Origin: Lachnobacterium bovis
GTDB taxonomy: Bacteria > Bacillota > Clostridia > Lachnospirales > Lachnospiraceae
Direction: 5' to 3'
Length of the DNA stretch: 35,792 nucleotides
Assembly (NCBI RefSeq): GCF_900111325.1
Contig: NZ_FOGW01000023.1
Coordinates: 1 to 35,792, forward strand
Below are positions 23,606-31,682 of the stretch, one piece after another (position 1 is the first letter of the stretch; the number at the start of each line of letters is the position of its first letter). The notes under the pieces are model-generated. The model was not told the DNA's origin. It was given only the letters and a program-made list of their open reading frames with translations, and ran no database searches. A program made the position numbers and the translations under genes.

Positions 23606-24856
23606 ATGGCAGAAACATTTGAAATAGAAGAATTACAAGAAAAATTGATTCTAGTTGGTGTTGGAGAACAAAACGGTGATGATGTTAATGAATCTTTAGA
23701 TGAGTTAGAAGAACTTGTTGAAACAACAGGTGCAACAGTCTGCGGAAGAATAGTACAGAATCTAGAAATAAGAAATACAGCAACATATGTTGGTAGCGGT
23801 AAAATACAAGAGATTGCTGAATTGATAGAGCAGACTAATGCTACAGGAATTGTTTGTGATGATGAATTAACACCTGCACAACTTAAAAATTTAGATGATG
23901 CATTAAATGTAAAAATAATGGATAGAACATTGGTAATTCTTGATATTTTTGCGGCGAGAGCATCAACTAGAGAAGGTAAAATTCAGGTTGAACTTGCACA
24001 ATTAAAATATAGAGCAAGTCGTTTGAGCGGTCTAGGTGTATCGATGTCACGTTTAGGTGGTGGTATTGGTACAAGAGGCCCTGGTGAGAAAAAATTAGAG
24101 ATAGATAGACGTCTTATTAGAGATAGAATAGCACAACTTAATAAAGAACTAAAGGTTATTCAAAAGCATAGAGATGTTACAAGAGCACAAAGAAAGAAAA
24201 ATAACATTCCAGTTATTGCAATTGTAGGTTATACAAATGCCGGAAAATCAACTTTGTTAAACCATATGACAGATGCAACTGTATTAGAAGAAGATAAATT
24301 GTTTGCAACATTAGATCCAACTACAAGACTTCTAGAATTAGATGCGCATCAACAAGTATTATTAACAGATACGGTTGGTTTTATTAGAAAATTACCACAT
24401 AATTTAATAGAAGCTTTTAAGAGTACGCTTGAAGAAGCAAAATATGCGGATTATATTTTCCATGTGGTTGATTCTTCTAATGTAAATTATGAACATCAAA
24501 TGGAAACAGTATATCAAACACTCGATGAATTAGAGGTAAAAGATAAAACAATTATTACGTTATTTAATAAACAAGATAAGAGATTAGATGACGAACCATT
24601 AAGAGATTTTAGAGCTGAAAAAACTTTACTTATTTCTGCTGTTAAGAATCAGGGATTAGATGAAGTAAAAGAAGAAATAGTAAATCTTTTAAGAGATAAT
24701 AAGATATATGTGGAGAGAGTTATTTCTTATCAAGATGCTGGTATTATTCAACTTGTAAGAAAGCAAGGAGAATTAGTATCGGAAGAGTACGTTCCAGAAG
24801 GTATTGCAATTAAGGCATATGTTCCAATGGAAGTATATGGTAAATTACCAGATTAA
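23606..24856 (+). CDS. hflX: GTPase HflX
   Basis: The product has 416 residues. The HflX N-terminal domain includes ATYVGSGKIQEI and the family signature GRLxGxGxxxSRLGGGIGTRGPGEKKLEIDRR-like block (residues 140-175). The GTPase domain has G1 GYTNAGKSTLLN (about residue 208), the G3 motif DTVGFI and the G4 motif NKQD, followed by SAVKN. HflX binds the 50S subunit and splits stalled or heat-stressed ribosomes. AAAAGGAAA lies before the ATG. Confidence 0.95.
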   Translation: MAETFEIEELQEKLILVGVGEQNGDDVNESLDELEELVETTGATVCGRIVQNLEIRNTATYVGSGKIQEIAELIEQTNATGIVCDDELTPAQLKNLDDALNVKIMDRTLVILDIFAARASTREGKIQVELAQLKYRASRLSGLGVSMSRLGGGIGTRGPGEKKLEIDRRLIRDRIAQLNKELKVIQKHRDVTRAQRKKNNIPVIAIVGYTNAGKSTLLNHMTDATVLEEDKLFATLDPTTRLLELDAHQQVLLTDTVGFIRKLPHNLIEAFKSTLEEAKYADYIFHVVDSSNVNYEHQMETVYQTLDELEVKDKTIITLFNKQDKRLDDEPLRDFRAEKTLLISAVKNQGLDEVKEEIVNLLRDNKIYVERVISYQDAGIIQLVRKQGELVSEEYVPEGIAIKAYVPMEVYGKLPD

Positions 24857-24880
24857 TTAAATGGGGTAAGATTTTTTTGT

Positions 24881-24922
24881 TATATCATCCGATAAACATT
24901 GTAGGTGTTGTCGGATGATATA
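24881..24922. promoter_or_regulatory. Perfect 12-bp inverted repeat between hflX and the acetyltransferase-like gene
   Basis: TATATCATCCGA (24881-24892) is complementary to TCGGATGATATA (24911-24922) around an 18-nt loop that can pair further (AACA/TGTT). It ends 3 nt before the GAAGGGGGA ribosome-binding site of the next gene. A T7 run precedes rather than follows it, so it is not a normal terminator. It could be an operator or a stem that limits translation. Confidence 0.5.
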
Positions 24923-24940
24923 TGAAGGGGGACTAAAGAG

Positions 24941-26224
24941 TTGGCTGGTAGTAGAAATAGAGAAAAACGTTGGGATAAACTAGATAATACAGCAAATCTA
25001 TTTCCTGTAATAGCAGGTGAAAATATGACCAATGTATATAGAATGAGTGTTAAATTAAAAGAAGAGATACAGCCCAAACTTTTGCAAGAAGCACTAAATA
25101 TAGTACTTCCCAAAATGGATGGTTTTAATTTATGTTTAAGAAGAGGTGTGTTTTGGTATTATTTTGAGGAAAATGGAAGAAGAGCACCTAAAGTAGTAGA
25201 AGAGCATACGTTTCCTTGTAGATTTATTCATCCAAGTACAACTAGAGATTATTTATTTAGAGTAACTTATTATGGATGTAAAATTAATTTAGAAGTTTTT
25301 CATGTCTTAACAGATGGAATGGGCGGTATTAATTTTATCAGAGAATTGACATATCAATATTTAAGATTAGCCCACAAGGAATTGCAGGAACAATATGGAG
25401 ATGTTTTTAGTTATAGGACATCTTTAAATAGAGAAGATAGTTTTGTAAAGAATTTTAAGAAAAAATCAAAACGTGGATACAAAAGTCAAAAAGCATATCT
25501 TGTAAAAGGTGACAAATTAAGTGAAGGTGAATTTGGAGTAATGCATCTTCTTATGCCGTTAGATGAGATTAAGAATGTTGCAAAGAAATATGATGCGACA
25601 ATAAATGAATATTTAGTCGCATGTTTTATTTGGAGCATTTATGTGGAGTGCTTAAAAAAGATGCCAAGTAAGAGGGCAATTCGGGCAGCAGTTCCAGTAA
25701 ATCTTAGACCTTTTTTTGATTCGATAACAACAAAGAATTTTTTCATTATGGTATCAGCAGAATTTAAACCAGAAAAAGACGAGTATACTTTTGAACAAGT
25801 ACTTGAGATTATTAAGAAAAGTTTGAGAGAACAAATAACGAAGGATCATTTAGAAGAATTATTTTCATATAGCGTTGCAGGACAACTTAATAAATTTGCA
25901 AGACCAGTTCCTTTATTTTTAAAAAATGCATATATGAAGATGGTTTATACTAAATCAGCGTTAGCAAATACAACAACAGTTACAAATATAGGTAATTTAA
26001 AAGCAGAAAAACCTTATGATGAATATATTGAAAGGTTTTATGCATTTATAGCAATGTCAAAAGGACAGAATATTAAAGGTACGATTTGTTCTTATAATGG
26101 TGTTTTAGTGTATACATTTAGTTCAATTTTGACAGAAACTTCTATACAAAAATGTTTTTGTAAACAATTAGTGACGGATGGAATTAGCGTTTCTGTAGAA
26201 ACGAATGGAGTGTATTCATGTTAA
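24941..26224 (+). CDS. Alcohol-acetyltransferase/condensation-domain-like protein
   Basis: The product has 427 residues from a TTG start with GGGGGA 8 nt upstream; an in-frame stop lies just before, so no longer reading exists. The motif HVLTDGMGG (H121, D125, G126) is a variant of the HxxxD(G) active site shared by chloramphenicol-acetyltransferase-fold acyltransferases, condensation domains and the yeast AATase family. Later blocks such as DATINEYLVACFIWS and RAIRAAVPVNLRPFFDS fit the same fold, the latter matching the usual PVNxR element. Substrates are unknown. The membrane zinc-ribbon gene 24 nt downstream is its usual neighbour in Lachnospiraceae as I recall, which suggests a joint role at the membrane. 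Confidence 0.75.
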   Translation: MAGSRNREKRWDKLDNTANLFPVIAGENMTNVYRMSVKLKEEIQPKLLQEALNIVLPKMDGFNLCLRRGVFWYYFEENGRRAPKVVEEHTFPCRFIHPSTTRDYLFRVTYYGCKINLEVFHVLTDGMGGINFIRELTYQYLRLAHKELQEQYGDVFSYRTSLNREDSFVKNFKKKSKRGYKSQKAYLVKGDKLSEGEFGVMHLLMPLDEIKNVAKKYDATINEYLVACFIWSIYVECLKKMPSKRAIRAAVPVNLRPFFDSITTKNFFIMVSAEFKPEKDEYTFEQVLEIIKKSLREQITKDHLEELFSYSVAGQLNKFARPVPLFLKNAYMKMVYTKSALANTTTVTNIGNLKAEKPYDEYIERFYAFIAMSKGQNIKGTICSYNGVLVYTFSSILTETSIQKCFCKQLVTDGISVSVETNGVYSC

Positions 26225-26248
26225 AAAAACAGAAGGTTTGGTGGAAAA

Positions 26249-26920
26249 ATGGCACGTTGTAAAAAATGTAATGTGGAAATCTTAGATGATACCGATAGAT
26301 GTCCACTTTGTAATTTGATACTTAAAAAAAATGATAAAGAAATAAGTGAGTTATATCCGCTTGATGTAATTGCAACTACAAGGAAACATCGTTTGCTTGC
26401 TAATATCATGTTGTTTGTATCTATCGTATTGCAAACAATTGCTTTTTGGCATGACTATGATGCTCATGGTGTAAAAATCATGTGGAGCCTAATTATTGGA
26501 ATGGCAATTATTTATACCAATGTTGTTGTACGTTTGACAATTATGGGCAGATCTGGTTTCCTTTTCAAAATAGCAGGGGTATGTTTTTTCGCCTTAGTAT
26601 TTTGTGTGTTGGGCGACTTTGTCATGGGATATAAAGGTTGGTCGATTGAAGTTGTAGTACCAATTGTGATGATGGGGTTACATCTGTTTATTTTTATTCT
26701 GATGTTGGCACATAGAAAACATTGGCAAAGTTATATTATGATTCAAGTTGCACTAGTAGCTATAGGTGTTGTATTAGTTACAATAGGTGCATTAGGTTTT
26801 ATAAAACATGTAATTTTGTTAAATGTTTCAACGGCTTTATCCATATTTATGTTTCTGGGAATAGTAATAATTGGCGATAAAAGGGCAAAAACTGAGCTAA
26901 AGAGAAGATTTCATATGTAG
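26249..26920 (+). CDS. Zinc-ribbon membrane protein (DUF6320-like)
   Basis: The product has 223 residues. A four-cysteine zinc ribbon (C4, C7, C18, C21 in MARCKKCNVEILDDTDRCPLCNL) is followed by a cytosolic linker and about six to seven membrane helices from residue 50. It carries no enzymatic motif. It resembles the DUF6320 group that accompanies alcohol-acetyltransferase-like proteins. The family name is from memory and moderately sure; the architecture is directly visible. Confidence 0.72.
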   Translation: MARCKKCNVEILDDTDRCPLCNLILKKNDKEISELYPLDVIATTRKHRLLANIMLFVSIVLQTIAFWHDYDAHGVKIMWSLIIGMAIIYTNVVVRLTIMGRSGFLFKIAGVCFFALVFCVLGDFVMGYKGWSIEVVVPIVMMGLHLFIFILMLAHRKHWQSYIMIQVALVAIGVVLVTIGALGFIKHVILLNVSTALSIFMFLGIVIIGDKRAKTELKRRFHM

Positions 26921-26970
26921 TATTTGTTTTGTAAAAGATATTTTTTTGATATTTTTGATAGGAGAAGGCT

Positions 26971-28551
26971 ATGAAACAAAAAGATGATTTTTTTAGAGAC
27001 GAAATACGAAGTGGTTTTTATGTTCCAACTGTGATTAAACAAGCATGGGCAAATGAGCTTGATGTTTTAGGAAAAATAGATGAAATATGTAAAAAATATG
27101 ATATAAAATATTTTGCTGATGCGGGAACTTTATTAGGAGCGGTAAGACATAATGGATTTATACCATGGGATGATGATATAGATATATGTATGTTTAGGGA
27201 TGATTTTGAACGTTTCATGGAGATAGCGGAAAAAGAGCTTCCTAAAGATTATACAATTCATGATTATAAAAGGAAGGAAAATTATAATAATTTTTCAGTG
27301 AAAATCGTAAATGGGCAAAGAATAAATTTTGAATTAGATTATTTAAACAAGCATTACAATTTTCCTTGGCTTTCATGTGTAGATGTTTATATACTAGATT
27401 ATTTATATGAAGATTCAGAACAAGAAAAACAAAGAGATGATGAATTACTTTATTTATTAGCTGTAATAGAAATACTTGAAAAAAGAGAAGAATTAACCGA
27501 CAAAGATCTCTTTTTATTAGAACAATTAGAACAAAAGTATAATGTGAAATTTTTAAGACAGGGTAGTAAGTTAGATATAACGAATCAAATTAGAGACTTA
27601 TTTGTAAAAATATCAAGTAGAGTAAATAAAAATGAAAGTTCACGGGTGGGAATTATACATCCGTTTATTTTGTCCGGTGAAGAAGGCGTATCGGCAGAAT
27701 TGTACAAAAATGTTGTTTATTTTCCTTTTGAAAAATTTAAAATTCCGGTTCCTATAGGTTATGATGATATTCTAAAAAATAGATTCAATGATTATCATAT
27801 TATAGTTAAAGATAGATCGTTGCATAATTATCCTTTTTTTGAAGAACAAAAAAAAGATATTGAACAGTTAGCAAATGAGAAAGTATTTGATTTTGAAATA
27901 GATAAAAATCTACTGTTAAGTAGACCAGTGGTTGATTTTAGCCGTTGTGAACGTGAAGTGGAAAATATAGAAAAGAAAGAAATATTATTTTTACCAATAG
28001 GAATTAAAGAATGGGAAAGCATGCAGCCATATTATGAAAAGGCGAAAAGAGATAAAAATTCAGACGTTTACATTGTTCCATTACCACTTATGAGAAAAGA
28101 TATTTTGGGAAATGTTATTGCAGATGATAAAGATATTTTTGAGGCATTAAATATTGAGGCATACATACAGTCACATTCGATAAAAGTCGAAGACATAGTG
28201 AGTTTTATTGATTATGACATTAGTAAACATTGTCCAAATGAAGTGTATGTACATAATCCGTATGATGGCGAAAATCCATATTTTACTGTGCCTACTAACT
28301 ATTATGTAAAAAATATAAGAAATTACGCCTCAAAAATCACATATATTCCAATTGGTAAGGTTGATGAATTTGAAATAGATGATTATGTCGAATATTATAA
28401 TATGGTTCACTATGTCTGTAAGCCTGGTCTAGTTTATGCTGATGAGGTTATAGTACAGTCTGAGAATATGAAGGAAGTCTATATAAAAAAATTAAATGAT
28501 ATATTTGGAAAAGAATATGATAAAGCATGGAATAAAATGATAAAATTTTAA
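26971..28551 (+). CDS. LicD-family phosphotransferase with a C-terminal CDP-glycerol-transferase-like domain
   Basis: The product has 526 residues, with AGGAGA before the ATG. Residues 30-300 form a LicD nucleotidyltransferase-like domain: FADAGTLLGAVRHNGFIPWDDDIDI at about 48-72, with the DDDID acidic cluster that binds metal. LicD proteins attach phosphocholine or related phospho-substituents to teichoic acids or surface glycans. Residues 340-526 (EILFLPIGIKEWESMQPYYEKA, YVHNPYDGENPYFTVPTNYYVKNIRNY, PGLVYADEVIVQSENMKEVYIKKL) resemble the first half of CDP-glycerol glycerophosphotransferase-type GT-B domains. The protein stops where relatives I recall continue into a second Rossmann half, so the domain may be truncated. 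It is probably involved in cell-surface polymer modification. Confidence 0.8.
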   Translation: MKQKDDFFRDEIRSGFYVPTVIKQAWANELDVLGKIDEICKKYDIKYFADAGTLLGAVRHNGFIPWDDDIDICMFRDDFERFMEIAEKELPKDYTIHDYKRKENYNNFSVKIVNGQRINFELDYLNKHYNFPWLSCVDVYILDYLYEDSEQEKQRDDELLYLLAVIEILEKREELTDKDLFLLEQLEQKYNVKFLRQGSKLDITNQIRDLFVKISSRVNKNESSRVGIIHPFILSGEEGVSAELYKNVVYFPFEKFKIPVPIGYDDILKNRFNDYHIIVKDRSLHNYPFFEEQKKDIEQLANEKVFDFEIDKNLLLSRPVVDFSRCEREVENIEKKEILFLPIGIKEWESMQPYYEKAKRDKNSDVYIVPLPLMRKDILGNVIADDKDIFEALNIEAYIQSHSIKVEDIVSFIDYDISKHCPNEVYVHNPYDGENPYFTVPTNYYVKNIRNYASKITYIPIGKVDEFEIDDYVEYYNMVHYVCKPGLVYADEVIVQSENMKEVYIKKLNDIFGKEYDKAWNKMIKF

Positions 28552-28669
28552 AGGCAATAGGTGTAAATTGTACTGCCCTAGAAATAGTAAATGATATTAT
28601 TTTTAATAACGAAAAAGAAGCAGATAGTATGCAGTCTCAAGTATTAATATGTTAAACCACTAGATTATG

Positions 28670-28698
28670 GAGACGCATAAAAATTGTGCTTCTTTTTT
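28670..28698 (+). terminator. Weak candidate terminator after the LicD gene
   Basis: GAGACGCA (28670-28677) and TGTGCTTC (28685-28692) form an imperfect stem with G-U pairs and one mismatch, then TTTTTTCTT. The sequence between 28552 and 28756 holds no other gene I can support. Confidence 0.4.
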
Positions 28699-28729
28699 CT
28701 TAGAGTATTCTATTATTTATTGCGTATTT

Positions 28730-28753
28730 TATATAGCATTATTTTGCTATATA
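28730..28753. repeat. 9-bp inverted repeat at the end of the hemerythrin gene
   Basis: TATATAGCA (28730-28738) and TGCTATATA (28745-28753) surround a 6-nt loop, immediately past the minus-strand stop codon at 28757. There is no U-tract on either side, so a terminator role is doubtful, although an RNA-end-stabilising stem is possible. Confidence 0.5.
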
Positions 28754-28756
28754 ATG

Positions 28757-29563
28757 TCAGTTATTTGTTTTCTTGTAAAATTCACCAATTTTTTTATCCA
28801 TTTTTAGAATATGTGTTGTTAACCAATTAAGGAGAAATGCTAATAAATCGTTAAGGTAGCCTTGTTGATCATCATCAATATTTTCTAGGTCTATTTCATT
28901 TAGTTTCTCTATAAAAGCGATATGTGCTTTCATTTGTTTATCTAAGTCAGGGTAATTTATCTCTTTCATAAAACGTTCTTCGTCTGAAAAATGAAATTCT
29001 GTATATTCGCGTAATTCGTCAACAATATCCATTATTTCATCGTATTTATCAAAGGAAGATTCATCATGTATAATTTGGTTTGCCTCCTCCATTATTTCAA
29101 ATAATCGCTTATGCTCATCATCTATTAGTTTAACACCCACAAAGTATTTTTCTGTGAATGCAAATGGAGACTCTGTTTTGCCAATTAAAGTATCACTTCC
29201 TATTACGTGGTTAAATAGCCAACGAGACATATAATCTAATAAATCGGTAGTTGCAATTTTTAGATTTTCATCAGAAAGACCTACAACGTTTAAACTGTTC
29301 ATTCTTGCTATAAAAGATTCATGGGCTAATTTTTGACGTGAAAGTTCGGGATCATGTATTTGTTTCATATATTCTTCTTCATGAACAAAATGCGTACTAG
29401 CATATTGTTTTAAATCGCGTATTAATTCAATACAAATTATACGTTTATCAGCATCACTTTTATTTAATTCAGTATATGCAGAATTAATCATATTAAATAG
29501 TTTTTGATGTTCTCGATCGATTTCTTCGATTCCTGTTAAACAGTCTTCAGTAAATTTTAACAT
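28757..29563 (-). CDS. Tandem two-domain hemerythrin
   Basis: The product has 268 residues from the ATG at 29563, because GGAGGAAAA lies just before it; the ATG five codons upstream is part of that ribosome-binding site. Residues 1-128 and 133-260 are two bacteriohemerythrin domains. Iron ligands in domain 1 are H19, H58, E62, H81, H119 and D124; in domain 2 they are H151, H191, E195, H214, H251 and D256. The fifth histidine of the usual HxxxH pair is Gln in both domains (Q77 and Q210). Hemerythrins bind O2, NO or iron reversibly in the cytosol. There is no signalling domain. It is probably for oxygen or nitric-oxide buffering in an anaerobe. Confidence 0.9.
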   Translation of the reverse strand: MLKFTEDCLTGIEEIDREHQKLFNMINSAYTELNKSDADKRIICIELIRDLKQYASTHFVHEEEYMKQIHDPELSRQKLAHESFIARMNSLNVVGLSDENLKIATTDLLDYMSRWLFNHVIGSDTLIGKTESPFAFTEKYFVGVKLIDDEHKRLFEIMEEANQIIHDESSFDKYDEIMDIVDELREYTEFHFSDEERFMKEINYPDLDKQMKAHIAFIEKLNEIDLENIDDDQQGYLNDLLAFLLNWLTTHILKMDKKIGEFYKKTNN

Positions 29564-29659
29564 TATTTTTTCCTCCATAGATGGCTAAGAATATTAAAAT
29601 AGATCTCATCTATGTTATAATCGGTAAAAATTAATAAGTTACTTATATGCGAAATTTTA

Positions 29660-29707
29660 TAAAAAAATCCAGCTCTATTATTTACATAAAATAAATAATA
29701 AAGCTGG
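29660..29707 (-). terminator. Intrinsic terminator of the heterodimeric ABC exporter operon
   Basis: CCAGCT...TATTATTTA (from 29669) and TAAATAATAAAGCTGG (ending 29707) form a 16-bp stem with one mismatch. On the minus strand ATTTTTTTAT follows. It lies 85 nt past the stop codon at 29793. Confidence 0.85.
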
Positions 29708-29792
29708 TTAAAATCAAGTATGTAGATATTTGAGTTTTAACAGTGTAGGATTAATTATCTTACCTATTTTTTATCTACTACTAGATGATTTT

Positions 29793-31682
29793 TTAATTTG
29801 AAAGTCCTGTATATAATTGATAGTATTTACCACGTTTTTTGATAAGTTCATCGTGATTACCACGTTCAATAACGCGACCTTGCTCAAGAACTATGATACA
29901 ATCGCTGTTTTTGATTGTTGAAAGTCTATGTGCAATAACGAAAGTTGTTCTGCCATGCATTAGCTTATCCATTCCGTCTTGTACGATTTTTTCAGTACGA
30001 GTATCAATTGAACTTGTTGCCTCATCTAAAATGAGTACAGGTGGATCAGCGATTGCAGCTCTTGCAATGGCAAGTAGTTGTCGTTGACCTTGACTTAAGT
30101 TACTACCATCACTAGTAAGTAATGTGTTATATCCATCTGGTAACTGACGAATGAAAGTATCAGCATTTGCAAGTTTTGCAGCAGCGTAAACTTCTTCATC
30201 AGTTGCATCTAGTTTTCCATATCTGATATTTTCCATAACAGTTTCTGTAAAAAGATGAGTATCTTGTAAAACAATTCCTAGAGAATGTCTTAAATCTGCT
30301 TTTTTGATTTTATTAATATTGATACCATCATATCTTATTTTTCCATCAGAAATATCATAGAAACGATTTATCAAGTTAGTAATTGTTGTTTTACCAGCAC
30401 CAGTTGAACCTACAAATGCAATCTTTTGTCCTGGAGTTGCATATAAATCAACATTATGTAAAACAATCTTATCTTCATTATAACCAAAGTCTACATCATC
30501 GAATACTACATCTCCGCGAAGAGGAATATAATCAACAGAGCCATCAGCTTGATGAACATGTTTCCATGCCCAATGGCCAGTGTGATTTGGTGTTTCTGTT
30601 ATTTTGCCTGTTTCATCTTCAATTGAGTTAACTAAAGTTACGTATCCGTTATCTTGTTCAACTTCTTCATCTAATAAAGCAAAAATTCTTTCACAACCAG
30701 CAAGAGCCATAACGATAGCATTTAACTGCTGACTAATCTGGTTGATTGGCATACTAAAACTCTTGTTAAAAGCAAGGAATGTAACAAGAGAACCAATTGA
30801 AAGACCTATATGACCATTTAATGCTAACATAGCACCGACAATTACGCAAATAACGTAACTTGTATTTCCGATTTGGGCATTAACAGGTCCAAGGAAGTTT
30901 GCAAAGCGGTTAGCACTGTAAGCGCTTTCAAATAATTTGTCATTTAAAACATCAAAATCTTTTATGTTTTGTTCCTCATGAGTAAAAACTTTTACAACTT
31001 TTTGACCGTTCATCATTTCTTCGATAAAACCATTAAGTTTACCGATATCTTTTTGCTGAGCTAAGAAATGTCTACTTGATAATCCAGCAAAAGTTTTTGA
31101 AACGTATATTGTTATGCCAATCATTGCAAGAGTGATAATTGTTAGAGGAATACTTAATATTATCATCTGTATAGCAATTAAAATAACAGTTAGTAAACTA
31201 TTAATTAATTGTGGAATACTTTGACTAATCATCTGACGGAGTGTATCAATATCATTAGTGTATACTGACATAATATCACCGTGAGCGTGAGTGTCAAAAT
31301 ATTTGATAGGTAAATCTTGCATATGAGAAAATAGGGTCGTTCTCATTCTTTTAAGTGTACCTTGTGATACATATATCATTATTTTTGAAAACATATATGT
31401 TGAAAATACACCAATTAAATAAAAAATACTAACATGTGTAATAGCACTTTGTAGAGGACCATAATCTGGAGTTGCAGATTTAGTCAAAGGAATTATATAA
31501 ACGTCAACAAGGTCTTTGGTAAAGGCAGTACCTTTAATATTTGCAAAAACACTTATTACTATAAAAATTAAAACAAAAATTAAATGTATTCCGTAACTTT
31601 TTCCTACGAATTTGAAAAGTCGATGGAAAAGTTTGCCAGGATTATTAATCTTTGGTTGTGGTTTCGGAACTTGTCTAGGCAT
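29793..31682 (-). CDS. Heterodimeric ABC exporter, catalytically complete subunit
   Basis: The product has 629 residues. A proline-rich N-terminal cytosolic segment precedes six membrane helices (35-320) and a nucleotide-binding domain with Walker A GSTGAGKTT, signature NLSQGQRQLLAIARA, Walker B LILDEATSSIDTRTE and H-loop VIAHRLST. An insertion of about 40 residues between the membrane and ATPase domains (EDETGKITETPNHTGHWAWKHVHQADGSVDYIPL) is common in this subfamily. The ATG overlaps the previous stop codon (TAATG), so it is coupled to its partner. The pair resembles multidrug exporters such as LmrCD, EfrCD, BmrCD and TM287/288. Confidence 0.9.
   Translation of the reverse strand: MPRQVPKPQPKINNPGKLFHRLFKFVGKSYGIHLIFVLIFIVISVFANIKGTAFTKDLVDVYIIPLTKSATPDYGPLQSAITHVSIFYLIGVFSTYMFSKIMIYVSQGTLKRMRTTLFSHMQDLPIKYFDTHAHGDIMSVYTNDIDTLRQMISQSIPQLINSLLTVILIAIQMIILSIPLTIITLAMIGITIYVSKTFAGLSSRHFLAQQKDIGKLNGFIEEMMNGQKVVKVFTHEEQNIKDFDVLNDKLFESAYSANRFANFLGPVNAQIGNTSYVICVIVGAMLALNGHIGLSIGSLVTFLAFNKSFSMPINQISQQLNAIVMALAGCERIFALLDEEVEQDNGYVTLVNSIEDETGKITETPNHTGHWAWKHVHQADGSVDYIPLRGDVVFDDVDFGYNEDKIVLHNVDLYATPGQKIAFVGSTGAGKTTITNLINRFYDISDGKIRYDGININKIKKADLRHSLGIVLQDTHLFTETVMENIRYGKLDATDEEVYAAAKLANADTFIRQLPDGYNTLLTSDGSNLSQGQRQLLAIARAAIADPPVLILDEATSSIDTRTEKIVQDGMDKLMHGRTTFVIAHRLSTIKNSDCIIVLEQGRVIERGNHDELIKKRGKYYQLYTGLSN

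Noticed and set aside
28552..28656. Shifted-frame continuation of the LicD protein (KILKAIGVNCTALEIVNDII...)
   Set aside because: A frameshift would be needed, and the read-through residues do not resemble the GSPK-type motif expected next, so a frameshift is not supported.
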